A stretch of 64,000 bases of DNA from Marinomonas pollencensis (GTDB lineage: Bacteria; Pseudomonadota; Gammaproteobacteria; Pseudomonadales; Marinomonadaceae), in assembly GCF_003387375.1 (NCBI RefSeq), contig NZ_QUNG01000005.1, positions 62,001 through 126,000 of the forward strand. Reading direction: 5' to 3'. The notes under the pieces were generated by a model. It had not been told where the DNA came from, ran no database searches, and was given only the letters and a program-made list of their open reading frames with translations. This document shows positions 39,106 through 48,109 of the stretch, piece by piece. Position 1 is the first letter of the stretch, and each line of letters opens with the position of its first letter. The translations under genes were made by a program, and so were the position numbers.

Positions 39106-39366
39106 TCAGTGCTTCGTCATTCCAGGGTTTGGAATAAAGTTGATCACCACTTCTTCAGCCTCTGGCGCGCCGCTGTGGGGAGTATTTACACGGGTTGGGA
39201 TTTCGGTTGGTTGCGCTTGAACCACGGTAGACTGCTCATCCGTGTAACCACACGAAATACACTCACGGTATTGCTTCTCTGCGTCATCATCACGCCAAGC
39301 ACGAATTTTATCCATTTCACTACAGCGAGGGCATACTGCCCCTGCGATAAAACGTTTTACTGTCAT
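39106..39366 (-). CDS. yheV: YheV-family zinc-ribbon protein
   Basis: An 86-residue protein with two CxxC pairs (VCPRCSEMDKI and ECISCGYTDE) forming a zinc ribbon, an RAWRDDD segment between them and an acidic, proline-rich tail. The family is small, widespread in gammaproteobacteria, and often follows prlC, as here. Function unknown. It is separated from prlC by a terminator. Confidence 0.83.
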   Translation of the reverse strand: MTVKRFIAGAVCPRCSEMDKIRAWRDDDAEKQYRECISCGYTDEQSTVVQAQPTEIPTRVNTPHSGAPEAEEVVINFIPNPGMTKH

Positions 39367-39388
39367 AATATTGCCTATTCGCTTCGCT

Positions 39389-39415
39389 AAAAAAGCAGCA
39401 TTAAGCTGCTTTTTT
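39389..39415 (-). terminator. Terminator after prlC
   Basis: AAAAAAGCAGC and its exact complement (11 bp) with a 5-base loop and T tract. It separates prlC from yheV, so yheV needs its own promoter or read-through. Confidence 0.8.
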
Positions 39416-39456
39416 ATTGTCGTTGTTAGCCGCGCTCGCGATGCGGCATTCTACAG

Positions 39457-41487
39457 CTAGGCTGCAATACCACTGTGTCTTAATAAAGCGTCGGTACTTG
39501 GCTCGCGACCACGAAACTCAGCAAATAATTCTGCTGCTGGACGAGAGCCACCATTGGCTAATATGGTATCACGGAAGCGGGCTCCCGTGTCTTTATTGAA
39601 AATGCCATCCTCTTCAAATTTCGAAAAAGCATCCGCTGATAACACTTCAGCCCATTTATAGCTGTAATACCCTGCCGCATAGCCCCCAGCAAAAATGTGC
39701 GAGAAACCGTTCTGGAAACGGTTAAACTCGGGTGGCGTTGTTACCGCAACGTCACGACGCACTTCGTCAATAACGGACTGAACAGAAATGCCTTGCTGGT
39801 ATTCGCGGTGCAAACGGAAATCAAACAAAGAAAACTCCAATTGACGCACCATTTGCATACCTGATTGGAAGTTTTTCGCTGCTAACATTTTATCTAACAG
39901 CTCAGTCGGCAATGGCTCGCCTGTTTCATAATGACCCGCAATGTGCGCTAAGGCTTCTGGCTCATAACACCAGTTTTCCATAAATTGGCTTGGTAACTCA
40001 ACCGCATCCCATGCCACACCGTTAATACCTGAAACGGACGATACATCCACTTGAGTAAGCATGTGATGCAAACCATGACCAAACTCATGGAACAAGGTTG
40101 TCACTTCATCGTGGGTTAATAACGCTGGCTTATCGCCAATTGGCGGAGTAAAGTTGCACACCAAGTAGGCAACAGGAAGCTGCAGACGATTGTCACTCAA
40201 ACGACGGCGCGTGCGGCAAGAATCCATCCAGGCACCACCACGCTTTGCTTCGCGAGCATAAGGGTCTAGATAGAAACGAGCCATATCTTCTCCCTCTTTG
40301 CTGATGGTAAATAATTGCAAATCTTTGTGGTAACTATCGAATACTTTCTCTTCGCGGATATCCACACCGAATAAAGTTTGTGCCACGTGAAACAAACCAG
40401 ACAACACCTTATTCATTGGAAAATAGGGACGCAGCTCTTCTTGGGAAATACTGTATTTATGCTGACGTAATTTCTCTGCGTAGTAGCCCATGTCCCACGC
40501 GTTTAACTCTGCTACACCATTTTCGTCTTTAGCGAACGCGGTTAATTGAGCAAGGTCTTGTTCTGCTGAACTTTTCGACTGCTTCGCTAAGGTTTGCAAG
40601 AAGTCGATTACTTGCTGACCGTTATCGGCCATCTTGGTCGCCACGGACAACTCAGCGTAGTTATCAAAACCTAGAATGTGAGCCATTTCGTGACGTAGCG
40701 CTAGAATTTCATCGATCAAAGGCGCGTTATCAAACTTGATATCCCCCCCTTGATCAGAAGCGCGAGTTGCAAAGGCGCGATACATCTCTTCGCGTAACGC
40801 GGCGTTATCCGCATAGCTCATCACCGGCATGTAGGAAGGGAAATCTAGGGTAAACAACCAGCCTTCTTTATCTTTCGCTTCTGCCATTTGTTTCGCTTGC
40901 GCTAATGCAGATGCAGGCAATCCAGCCAACTCACTTTCATCTGTGATTAACTTGCTCCAAGCTTGAGTCGCGTCCAATACATTTTCGCCAAATTGACTGC
41001 TCAATTCAGACAAACGCTGACTGATTTCGCCATAACGTTTTTTGGCGTCGCCCTCTAAGCCAACCCCGGATAACTCGAAATCACGGATGGTTTGCACCAA
41101 GGCTTCTCTTTGTGCCGCGGACAGCTCATTTGCCGCTTCACTTTCTGCTAACGTTTTGTAAGCTTGATAGAGTGCTTTATTTTGGCCTAGGTCTGTGTAG
41201 TACTGAGTTAATTTCGGCAAACAAGCGTTATAGGCTTCGCGCAGCTCTGGGGTATTTTTAACAGAGTTAAGGTGACTAATAGGCGACCAAAAATTAGCCA
41301 ACTCATCATGCAGCTGATCCAATGGCAGCACTAGGCTTTCCCAGGTCGGCTCGCTGTTTTCGTTCACGCACGCATCTATCGCCGCTTGCGTATCTCGCAA
41401 ACGCTCTGTCAATTCCGCTTCAATACTGGCGACATCAAGCGTAGAAAAGGTTGGTAAGCTGGTCGCATCCCATACGGACTGTGGCAT
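39457..41487 (-). CDS. prlC: Oligopeptidase A (M3 metallopeptidase)
   Basis: A 676-residue cytoplasmic zinc peptidase. The catalytic motif HEFGHGLHHML gives the two zinc His and the Glu base; the third ligand follows in the WCYEPEALAHI region. Other family segments include FDNYAELSVATKMADN, GFSHIFAGGYAAGYYSYKWAEV and FYLDPYAREAKRGGAWMDSC. It degrades short peptides, including cleaved signal peptides. Full family length. Divergent from the carbonic anhydrase gene. Confidence 0.93.
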   Translation of the reverse strand: MPQSVWDATSLPTFSTLDVASIEAELTERLRDTQAAIDACVNENSEPTWESLVLPLDQLHDELANFWSPISHLNSVKNTPELREAYNACLPKLTQYYTDLGQNKALYQAYKTLAESEAANELSAAQREALVQTIRDFELSGVGLEGDAKKRYGEISQRLSELSSQFGENVLDATQAWSKLITDESELAGLPASALAQAKQMAEAKDKEGWLFTLDFPSYMPVMSYADNAALREEMYRAFATRASDQGGDIKFDNAPLIDEILALRHEMAHILGFDNYAELSVATKMADNGQQVIDFLQTLAKQSKSSAEQDLAQLTAFAKDENGVAELNAWDMGYYAEKLRQHKYSISQEELRPYFPMNKVLSGLFHVAQTLFGVDIREEKVFDSYHKDLQLFTISKEGEDMARFYLDPYAREAKRGGAWMDSCRTRRRLSDNRLQLPVAYLVCNFTPPIGDKPALLTHDEVTTLFHEFGHGLHHMLTQVDVSSVSGINGVAWDAVELPSQFMENWCYEPEALAHIAGHYETGEPLPTELLDKMLAAKNFQSGMQMVRQLEFSLFDFRLHREYQQGISVQSVIDEVRRDVAVTTPPEFNRFQNGFSHIFAGGYAAGYYSYKWAEVLSADAFSKFEEDGIFNKDTGARFRDTILANGGSRPAAELFAEFRGREPSTDALLRHSGIAA

Positions 41488-41706
41488 ATCATGGTATCCT
41501 TCTATGCGAAAAACGCGCTAAGACCATCATGGTTACTTGTGTATCGCGTTTCATAAAATGGTTAAGGCAACTATTTCGCGGCCTTATGAAAAGTAATCTA
41601 TGTGTAATAAGATATGTGGTGTTTGGTTTTTTTCAATGATGCTATCGCTATCATGTCGATAGTTCACCTTTACTGCACACAAAAACACCCATAAAAGAGA
41701 GGCTCT

Positions 41707-42252
41707 ATGGTGATGAAATCGTTTCGTGGTAAGACTCCACAATTAGGTGAACGCGTTTGGGTTGACGACAATGCGGTGATTATCGGCGATGTCACCATAG
41801 GTGACGACAGCTCTGTTTGGCCGCTGGTCGCTATTCGAGGAGACATGCATCATATTCGCATTGGCGCCCGCACTAGCATCCAAGATAACTCTTGTCTGCA
41901 CATCACCCACGCCAGTGCCTACAAGCCAGAAGGTCACCCTTTGTCTATCGGTGACGATGTGACTATTGGGCATATGGCTATGCTACACGGCTGCCAAATA
42001 GGCAATAAAGTCTTAGTGGGTATGGGCACCACCATTTTAGATGGTGCTGTCGTCGAAGACCAAGTCATCATTGGTGCAGGTTCTTTAGTCCCCCCTGGCA
42101 AACGTTTAACATCCGGTTTTTTGTATCTAGGTTCGCCCGTGAAACAAGCAAGACCTTTAACTGAAAAAGAAATCGAATACTTTCAGTATGCTGGCCTTAA
42201 CTACGTTAAGTTAAAGGACGAATACCTCGCAGAAGCTGCCCAACAGGCCTAA
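41707..42252 (+). CDS. Gamma-class carbonic anhydrase-like protein (YrdA/PaaY type)
   Basis: A 181-residue left-handed beta-helix protein built from hexapeptide repeats (VIIGDVTIGDDSSVWP; LSIGDDVTIGHMAMLHGCQI; GAGSLVPPGKRL). The three zinc His of gamma carbonic anhydrases can be placed: HITHA, GHMAMLHG. Members are trimers; some hydrate CO2, others have acyl-CoA thioesterase or no known activity. The C-terminal helix (EKEIEYFQYAGLNYVKLKDE) caps the trimer. A small unknown gene follows by 21 bases and may be co-transcribed. Confidence 0.87.
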   Translation: MVMKSFRGKTPQLGERVWVDDNAVIIGDVTIGDDSSVWPLVAIRGDMHHIRIGARTSIQDNSCLHITHASAYKPEGHPLSIGDDVTIGHMAMLHGCQIGNKVLVGMGTTILDGAVVEDQVIIGAGSLVPPGKRLTSGFLYLGSPVKQARPLTEKEIEYFQYAGLNYVKLKDEYLAEAAQQA

Positions 42253-42273
42253 AACATAACGAGAAAATACCGA

Positions 42274-42747
42274 ATGAAACGTAAAAATAACTCTACCGCC
42301 GCGTGGATTTTTACTCTTATCGCCGTCGCTGGCATTCTCTGTGGACTAAGCGAAAGTTTTCGTAATTATTTCGAAGAACCGCACTTATCAGCAGACCAAC
42401 TGGCCGAGTTACATATTCAGTTACTGCCTGAAGCAAGAGATTTACCGGACTTATCCACGCTGAGTAAGGTTAAAAAACATCAGTGGTATGGATTATTAGT
42501 ACAACCTAAGCTCTGTGACGCAATCTGCCAAGGAGAAATGTCGACCTTTGAAAGCAATGGTCAAGCGGTCCTTCGCCCTGGCGATACTTCCTATGCACAA
42601 ACCTTATCCTTACTTAATAAAGTAGGCGACAAGGCTTCTCCAGGCCTACTGCTGTTAGTTAACAGGCATAATCAGCTGGCTGGCAGCATCACACCACCGT
42701 ACAGTGTGAATAAGATCAACCAAACCTTTACAGCGCTTAATCAATAA
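42274..42747 (+). CDS. Membrane-anchored protein with CxxxC, unknown function
   Basis: A 157-residue protein: basic N-terminus, one membrane helix at about 9-26, then a periplasmic domain. The segment WYGLLVQPKLCDAICQGEMS has a CxxxC pair preceded by a hydrophobic strand, the layout of SCO or thioredoxin-like folds, and the C-terminal half (SPGLLLLVNRHNQLAGSITP) would fit the rest of such a fold. That is a structural guess. It lies between the carbonic anhydrase and the sigma factor genes. Confidence 0.6.
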   Translation: MKRKNNSTAAWIFTLIAVAGILCGLSESFRNYFEEPHLSADQLAELHIQLLPEARDLPDLSTLSKVKKHQWYGLLVQPKLCDAICQGEMSTFESNGQAVLRPGDTSYAQTLSLLNKVGDKASPGLLLLVNRHNQLAGSITPPYSVNKINQTFTALNQ

Positions 42748-42843
42748 GCGCTGTTACCTTTCTTAGCAAATCTTTTCCTATGCAGCGAACATTCACGCGT
42801 TTCGGCAGTCTACAATGGTAATAAATTATCCGTAGAGGCTTAA

Positions 42844-43476
42844 ATGACAAACGCCAGTATCTCATCCGACCCAACTCCTCCTAATGCCGCTGGCATTTTC
42901 CTCAACGCGGACTTTATGAATGATCTGCGGCAACAAATGCTCAAATTCGCTCGCCTACAAGTCCGTGATGACCAACTGGCTGAAGACGCGGTTCAAGAAG
43001 CCATGTTGTCCGCCTATAAGAATATAGATCGCTTTTCGCGCCAAGCAGCACTAAAAACATGGGTTTTCTCGATCCTGAAAAATAAGCTAATCGACCTATT
43101 ACGCAAAGAAAAGCGCTACACAGCAGCCAGCCAATTAGAAGAGGGGCCGAACGTAAATGGCGAAGAGCTGATTGAAGTCTTATTCAACAAACACGGTCAT
43201 TGGCAAAAAAGTGAACGTCCTCAAAAATGGGATACCCCAGATCACGGGGTTGAAAACGCACATTTCTGGCGAGTATTTGACGCCTGCCTAAACGCCCTCC
43301 CCGAAAAATACAGCCGCTATTTTATGATGCGGGAATTTCTTGAAATGGACACCACAGAAATTTGCCATAACGAAGATCTCACCGTCACCAATCTCAATGT
43401 CACCCTTTATCGTGCTCGCCTACGCTTAAGAAAATGTTTAGAGGATAACTGGTATCAAACGGAGAAAACATCATGA
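42844..43476 (+). CDS. ECF-type sigma factor
   Basis: A 210-residue sigma factor: region 2 at about 20-95 (LAEDAVQEAMLSAYKNIDRF; KTWVFSILKNKLIDLLRKEK) and region 4 at about 140-200 (ALPEKYSRYFMMREFLEMDT; NVTLYRARLRLRKCLEDNW). Region 3 is absent, as in ECF sigmas. It overlaps the zinc anti-sigma gene by four bases and is followed by the bufferin operon, which it probably transcribes; that gene order is common for this group. Signal likely copper or oxidative stress, by analogy. Confidence 0.9.
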   Translation: MTNASISSDPTPPNAAGIFLNADFMNDLRQQMLKFARLQVRDDQLAEDAVQEAMLSAYKNIDRFSRQAALKTWVFSILKNKLIDLLRKEKRYTAASQLEEGPNVNGEELIEVLFNKHGHWQKSERPQKWDTPDHGVENAHFWRVFDACLNALPEKYSRYFMMREFLEMDTTEICHNEDLTVTNLNVTLYRARLRLRKCLEDNWYQTEKTS

Positions 43477-43658
43477 TGAACTGCCAACAAGCCACTCAGT
43501 TGTTGTCTGAAAAGTTGGATAGACCACTCGATACTAAAGAAAAAATATCCCTTGGCGTACATACTACCCTGTGCCCACCCTGTCGTCGCTTTGCACAACA
43601 AATGGAAGAATTGCGTTCTATTTCAAAGCGTTACACAAAAGACCCTGACGACAAATGA
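43473..43658 (+). CDS. Short zinc-binding (ZAS) anti-sigma factor
   Basis: A 61-residue soluble protein with the zinc anti-sigma motif HxxxCxxC (HTTLCPPCRRF) and an N-terminal Cys (MMNCQQATQLLSEKLDRPL). It has no membrane helix. It overlaps the sigma factor gene by ATGA, so the two are translated together and should form a sigma-anti-sigma pair. Loss of zinc or oxidation of the cysteines could release the sigma factor. Confidence 0.85.
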   Translation: MMNCQQATQLLSEKLDRPLDTKEKISLGVHTTLCPPCRRFAQQMEELRSISKRYTKDPDDK

Positions 43659-43726
43659 TTTTTTTTAGTTTTTTAAATAATTTGTGTAAGAAAACCCATT
43701 TCCCCCTCGTCAAAGATGGGTAACAC

Positions 43727-43749
43727 AAGCAAAGCATAAGGCATTGCTT
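43727..43749. promoter_or_regulatory. Imperfect hairpin in the bufA promoter region
   Basis: AAGCAAAGC pairs with GCATTGCTT with one mismatch around a 5-base loop, 45 bases before the bufA1 start. GGTAACA just to its left could be an ECF-type -35 element, but I cannot fix a matching -10. It may be an operator or an attenuator of the anti-sigma transcript. Confidence 0.35.
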
Positions 43750-43794
43750 GTTATCCCTTTGACATACTAATTAATAGAAAATGAGGTTATCACC

Positions 43795-44070
43795 ATGAAA
43801 AATACAAAAGCATCTCTAGCCCTAGCACTTGGTACTGCCGTTGCAATCTCTGCAGTATCTGTTCCTGCTCAAGCTGCTGGTAAAGAAAAGTGCTACGGCG
43901 TAGCACTAGCAGGTCAAAATGATTGTGCTGCAGGCCCAGGTACATCTTGTGCAGGTACATCTAAAACGGATTACCAAAGTAATGCTTGGAAAATTGTCCC
44001 AGCGGGCACTTGTGTAGAAATGGAGTCTAAGACATCCCCAACTGGCCACGGCCAATTGAAAGCTTTCTAA
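43795..44070 (+). CDS. bufA1: Bufferin precursor BufA1 (DUF2282)
   Basis: A 91-residue secreted peptide: signal peptide at about 1-27 (ending AQAAG), then a small cysteine-containing core with four Cys ([33 protein letters not shown]) as in DUF2282 proteins. In characterised bufferins the MNIO enzyme turns core cysteines into thiooxazole groups, and the product binds copper in the periplasm. The modifying enzyme gene starts 20 bases downstream. That this peptide is modified is inference from the operon. Confidence 0.85.
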   Translation: MKNTKASLALALGTAVAISAVSVPAQAAGKEKCYGVALAGQNDCAAGPGTSCAGTSKTDYQSNAWKIVPAGTCVEMESKTSPTGHGQLKAF

Positions 44071-44090
44071 GTAAACGGACTCACATTCTC

Positions 44091-45002
44091 ATGTCTCGTT
44101 TCACACCAAAAGTCGAAGATGCAACACTTGCTTCTTCGACCTTTTCATCCCTCTCTGGTATCAGCTTAAAACCTGCTTATTATCACAGCATATTAGCGGA
44201 TCTACCTGAGGTAGGTTTTTTTGAAATTCATGCCGAAAACTATTTAAGTAACGGCGGACCTGCGCGCCATTATCTGCATAAAATCCGCGAGCATTACCCT
44301 CTCACCGTACATGGTGTTGGGCTGTCCATTGGTGGTGAAACTCCCCTAAATATCGAACATTTAAAGCGCGTTTCCAAACTGGTTAACGAGCTTCAACCTG
44401 TTGTTTTTTCAGAACATTTGTCATGGTCGACACACCATAGTCAGTTCTTAAATGATTTATTACCAGTACCCTATGATGGCCCAACATTAGACCGTGTGTG
44501 CCGACATATTGAGCAAGTTCAAGAGTATCTACAAAGACAAATTCTGCTTGAAAATCCATCGACTTATTTTGAGTTCACACGCAGCAATATGAGCGAAACG
44601 GATTTCATTCGTGAAATTGCCAAACGCACTGGCTGCGGCTTATTACTGGATGTGAATAATGTCGAAGTATCTTGTTTTAACAATAGAACCAACCCATACG
44701 ACTACCTCAATGATTTCCCACTAAATGCCGTGGGGCAAATGCACCTTGCTGGTCACACCATAGACAGCAACACCACATTGCCATTGAAAATAGACAGCCA
44801 TGATGAGCCTGTGTCCCAGGATGTATGGGCACTTTATCAATATACCTGTGTTCAGCTAGACGCTCTTGGTCAGGCTTGTCCAACACTGATTGAACGCGAT
44901 GGTAACCTTCCGCCATTAACGGAACTGCTTGCAGAAGCACGCTATGCCGACACGATTCGCCAAACGGCATTAGAGGGCAATTCCTATGAACAACGAATTT
45001 AA
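44091..45002 (+). CDS. bufB: MNIO-family RiPP-modifying iron enzyme BufB (DUF692)
   Basis: A 303-residue TIM-barrel protein of the DUF692/MNIO family. Family segments include GFFEIHAENYLSNGG, LTVHGVGLSIGGETPLN, FSEHLSWS, QILLENPSTYF and GLLLDVNNVEVSCFN, which supply His, Asp, Glu and Asn ligands of a multinuclear iron site. It oxidises cysteine side chains of the precursor peptide, here BufA1. Its end overlaps the bufC start by 17 bases, so the two are coupled. Confidence 0.9.
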   Translation: MSRFTPKVEDATLASSTFSSLSGISLKPAYYHSILADLPEVGFFEIHAENYLSNGGPARHYLHKIREHYPLTVHGVGLSIGGETPLNIEHLKRVSKLVNELQPVVFSEHLSWSTHHSQFLNDLLPVPYDGPTLDRVCRHIEQVQEYLQRQILLENPSTYFEFTRSNMSETDFIREIAKRTGCGLLLDVNNVEVSCFNNRTNPYDYLNDFPLNAVGQMHLAGHTIDSNTTLPLKIDSHDEPVSQDVWALYQYTCVQLDALGQACPTLIERDGNLPPLTELLAEARYADTIRQTALEGNSYEQRI

Positions 45003-45750
45003 AGCTGCTCTATTGTCTGAAGACACTCGTTTTTATAGCGAAATAGACGCCCAGACCCTGCAAGAAAAAGAAATCCGACTGAACGTTTACCGTAACAATG
45101 TTGTGGTCTCATTGATCGATGCATTGTCCGATATATTCCCTGTTACTCAGGCATTGGTAGGGGATGATTTTTTTCGGGCTATGGCAAAACAGTACTTGCT
45201 GGTATCGCCACCAGAATCCCCTATTATCAGCGAATATGGTCACCTTTTTTCAGACTTCATTCGTCAATTTGAAGCCGCCCAGAGCCTGCCATATCTCGCT
45301 GATTTAGCCGCCCTCGAATACAGTTTATTGGCACTCACCCATGACGTAGAACACGCCACACTAAACCATGAACAAATAGCAGAAGCCTTTGCTCAAGTAG
45401 ACGACCCCTCTGCGCTGTATTTAAGTTTACCTCCCACCTCGCTATTACTGGCGTCTCCTTTTGCGATCGGCTCACTCTACCATGCACATCGTAATGATGG
45501 AGACCTGCGCTTGAATCAGGTTGCCATTCAGGAAGGCGAATATTTACTCCTTGCGAAGTCGCATTTAGTCGCTCAATTACATGTGATTAGCTACCAAGAA
45601 GCATGTTTCTTCAAACAGTTATTACAGAACAAAAAGTTGGAAGAGGCGCTACCAGACTCAGACGAGTTCGATCTAGGGGCTGTTTTGGCAAAATTAATAG
45701 AGTGGAAATTAATTACCACCATTTCTGATCAGCCATTAGCCGCTGAATAA
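44986..45750 (+). CDS. bufC: MNIO partner protein BufC (DUF2063)
   Basis: A 254-residue protein with the DUF2063 domain at the N-terminus (RLNVYRNNVVVSLIDALSDI; VTQALVGDDFFRAMAKQYL), which in this family delivers the precursor peptide to the MNIO enzyme. The C-terminal half is more variable and would form a winged-helix-like peptide recognition domain. It overlaps bufB and precedes the DoxX gene by 21 bases. Confidence 0.87.
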   Translation: MNNEFKAALLSEDTRFYSEIDAQTLQEKEIRLNVYRNNVVVSLIDALSDIFPVTQALVGDDFFRAMAKQYLLVSPPESPIISEYGHLFSDFIRQFEAAQSLPYLADLAALEYSLLALTHDVEHATLNHEQIAEAFAQVDDPSALYLSLPPTSLLLASPFAIGSLYHAHRNDGDLRLNQVAIQEGEYLLLAKSHLVAQLHVISYQEACFFKQLLQNKKLEEALPDSDEFDLGAVLAKLIEWKLITTISDQPLAAE

Positions 45751-45771
45751 CGGTAAACAGTGAGGTAAAAA

Positions 45772-46242
45772 ATGTTGTCTTTAATATTATCTAAAAGCGA
45801 TGCTTTGTTTCGTCGAATCCCCGAGTCACTGGTGCTCTTTATCGCAAGGTTTGCGATCGCGGCGGTCTTTTGGAAATCAGGGCAAACTAAAATAGAGGGC
45901 TTTGCACTTGATATCATTAGTGGCAATCTACAATTAGGATGGCCTCATTTAAAAGAGTCCACCTTGTTTCTATTTGAATACGAATATAGCCTTCCTTTAC
46001 TGTCTCCTGCACTTGGCGCCCTACTGGCTGCCACGGCAGAACATGTTTTACCTATTCTGATTTTAACTGGATTCTTTACTCGCTTCGCTGCACTGGGCCT
46101 GGCTGGCATGACCTTAGTTATTCAGCTTTTCATCTATCCAGATGCTTACCCTACCCACACCACATGGCTCACTATTACTTTACTACTTATGTATCGCGGC
46201 GCGGGAGTCCTTTCCCTAGACCACTGGTTATTTAAACGCTAA
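45772..46242 (+). CDS. DoxX-family membrane protein of the bufferin operon
   Basis: A 156-residue, four-helix protein of the DoxX family (LVLFIARFAIAAVFWKSGQT; GALLAATAEHVLPILILTGF; TRFAALGLAGMTLVIQLFIY). It is a regular companion of bufferin genes; a redox or quinone role has been suggested for DoxX proteins, but its job here is unknown. Last gene of the operon; the next gene is convergent only nine bases away. Confidence 0.87.
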   Translation: MLSLILSKSDALFRRIPESLVLFIARFAIAAVFWKSGQTKIEGFALDIISGNLQLGWPHLKESTLFLFEYEYSLPLLSPALGALLAATAEHVLPILILTGFFTRFAALGLAGMTLVIQLFIYPDAYPTHTTWLTITLLLMYRGAGVLSLDHWLFKR

Positions 46243-46251
46243 AACAAGCAT

Positions 46252-47883
46252 TTAACGAGCAGGCAAAGTAAAGATAGAAGTCGCTTCTCTAGTCTGCTCT
46301 GCTGAATCAAACAGCTCGTCGGTTAGTTGACTCAAACGCAATGAGGTCTGTCCATTATTCTCAGTGACCTCAGCAATCAAGGTTGTATGGTTGGCAATAT
46401 CTTGCACTTCATTGGCTTGTTGCTGAGCCAACTGAGACAACTCATCAAGGCTGTTTAGCGACACCGCAGAGTCTGCTTCTAACTGGCTTAATGGTGCGAC
46501 AACTTCCTCGATATGCGTCACGCCTGCACGCATTTTTTCTTGGCCCTTAGACATTTCGTCCGATAACTGAATCGATAAACCGCTAATGTCAGTGATGACT
46601 TTATCTATGGATTCCGTTACTTCTGCGGTACTAGTGGCAAGGTTTCTCACTTCGTCAGCAACCACGGCAAAACCGCGGCCGCTCTCACCCGCTCGTGCCG
46701 CTTCAATGGAAGCATTAAGCGCCAATAAATTAGTTTGCTCGGCAACATTTCGAATGCTATTTACCAAATTAGACACAGTGGAAGTGCTTTCCTTTAACTT
46801 GGCAACAGAGTGGGATGTTTCTTCAATATAAGCAGCAACTGAGGTGATGTCCTGAGCCGCTGAGGTGATAACCGCTTTGCCTTGTTGTGCCAAATGATGC
46901 GCCGCTTCCGCTTGATTGCGTGAGACACTAAGGTGTTCCGCCATCACTTTCACCCCTTCAGACAACTCACCAACAGAGCCATGGATATCATTTGCCATAG
47001 TTTGTTGCTGACGAGAACCTTGCTGCACGCCTTCCATGCTGGTGCGAATATTTTTGACCGCAGCCACCACAGTTTGAGCACTGTCATCTATTTTCTCAAT
47101 AACCCCCGCAAGACTGGTACGCATACTAGTCACACTCTCTACCAGCAGACCAATTTCACCCTTTTGCTTAATTCGAACATCATGGGATAAATCGCCTTTG
47201 GCAACACGATCCAATAACTGCACCACTTGCCCAAGTGGTTTCACAATACTGCGCGTAATCAAAATAGACATGACCGCACCTATGATAAGGGCCAATACAC
47301 CTTGCCCAAGAATCAGCATAATGCCAGATTCAGTTTCCGATAAAATCTGTTGCTGTTTGGATTGAATCAGCGACTGCTGACGATCCGCAAAGACGGAGGT
47401 TTGATCTAAAAAGGTTTGTAAATCACTGCGCGTTTGCCCCGCCATTAAATTTTTGGCTTCTTCTAACTCACCAAGTTCAAGGGCTTCTACTGTTGCTTGA
47501 AGTGCTTTTTGATAAACCCCACGTTGGTTTTTTAAACGTTCGATAATCTGCTGGTCTTCTGGCAGTTGCACCAGGGTTTCCATCTTGGCAAGGCTTTCAT
47601 CCATCATCCGGTTGCGGTCATCTATTTCTTTATAAATAGCGATCCGAGCATCTCTGTCTTCTAACACAAACAGCATCAATAAACGGCTCGCTAAGCTTTC
47701 CGCGTTCACATTTAACTCGCCAGTTAAATCTACCAAGGCGGCATTTTCACCAACAATTGTTTTGATATTATTGGACAAAAATTGAAAGCGCGTCACAGAA
47801 AAGAACAGCACAGATAACAATAAAATGAACAGAACCAGATAGCTGCCCCACAGGCGGCCTCTAATCGTTGAGAATCCCAGCAT
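46252..47883 (-). CDS. Methyl-accepting chemotaxis protein with helical sensor
   Basis: About 543 residues from the ATG at 47883, which has GGGGAAG just upstream. Membrane helix at about 8-28, periplasmic helical sensor at about 30-185 ([20 protein letters not shown]), second helix at about 188-208, HAMP ([20 protein letters not shown]), and the signalling domain with [20 protein letters not shown]. The tip has Ser where most have Ala. Ligand unknown. It faces the DoxX gene. Confidence 0.9.
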   Translation of the reverse strand: MLGFSTIRGRLWGSYLVLFILLLSVLFFSVTRFQFLSNNIKTIVGENAALVDLTGELNVNAESLASRLLMLFVLEDRDARIAIYKEIDDRNRMMDESLAKMETLVQLPEDQQIIERLKNQRGVYQKALQATVEALELGELEEAKNLMAGQTRSDLQTFLDQTSVFADRQQSLIQSKQQQILSETESGIMLILGQGVLALIIGAVMSILITRSIVKPLGQVVQLLDRVAKGDLSHDVRIKQKGEIGLLVESVTSMRTSLAGVIEKIDDSAQTVVAAVKNIRTSMEGVQQGSRQQQTMANDIHGSVGELSEGVKVMAEHLSVSRNQAEAAHHLAQQGKAVITSAAQDITSVAAYIEETSHSVAKLKESTSTVSNLVNSIRNVAEQTNLLALNASIEAARAGESGRGFAVVADEVRNLATSTAEVTESIDKVITDISGLSIQLSDEMSKGQEKMRAGVTHIEEVVAPLSQLEADSAVSLNSLDELSQLAQQQANEVQDIANHTTLIAEVTENNGQTSLRLSQLTDELFDSAEQTREATSIFTLPAR

Positions 47884-48043
47884 AGTACTTCCCCGCATTT
47901 AAAAGAAATTATGAAACCGTTAAAAGGCTCAGTCAGCAAAGGGACAAAAGGGAAGCCCTATCTTGGCCTAAGCACCGTCTAAACGTTACAAGATAAGACG
48001 TTACAAGATAAGGCTTTATTACAGATATCAACAAAAAAGAGAG

Positions 48044-48077
48044 AAGCCTGATCTGATCGGTTGATCAAATCAGGCTT
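48044..48077 (-). terminator. Terminator of the zinc operon
   Basis: AAGCCTGAT and its exact complement (9 bp), with an inner GATC/GATC pairing, 33 bases after the znuB stop; on the minus strand a T-rich tract follows. Confidence 0.75.
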
Positions 48078-48109
48078 AAGCAGGAGTCATGGCGTTTAAT
48101 TAGCCAATG

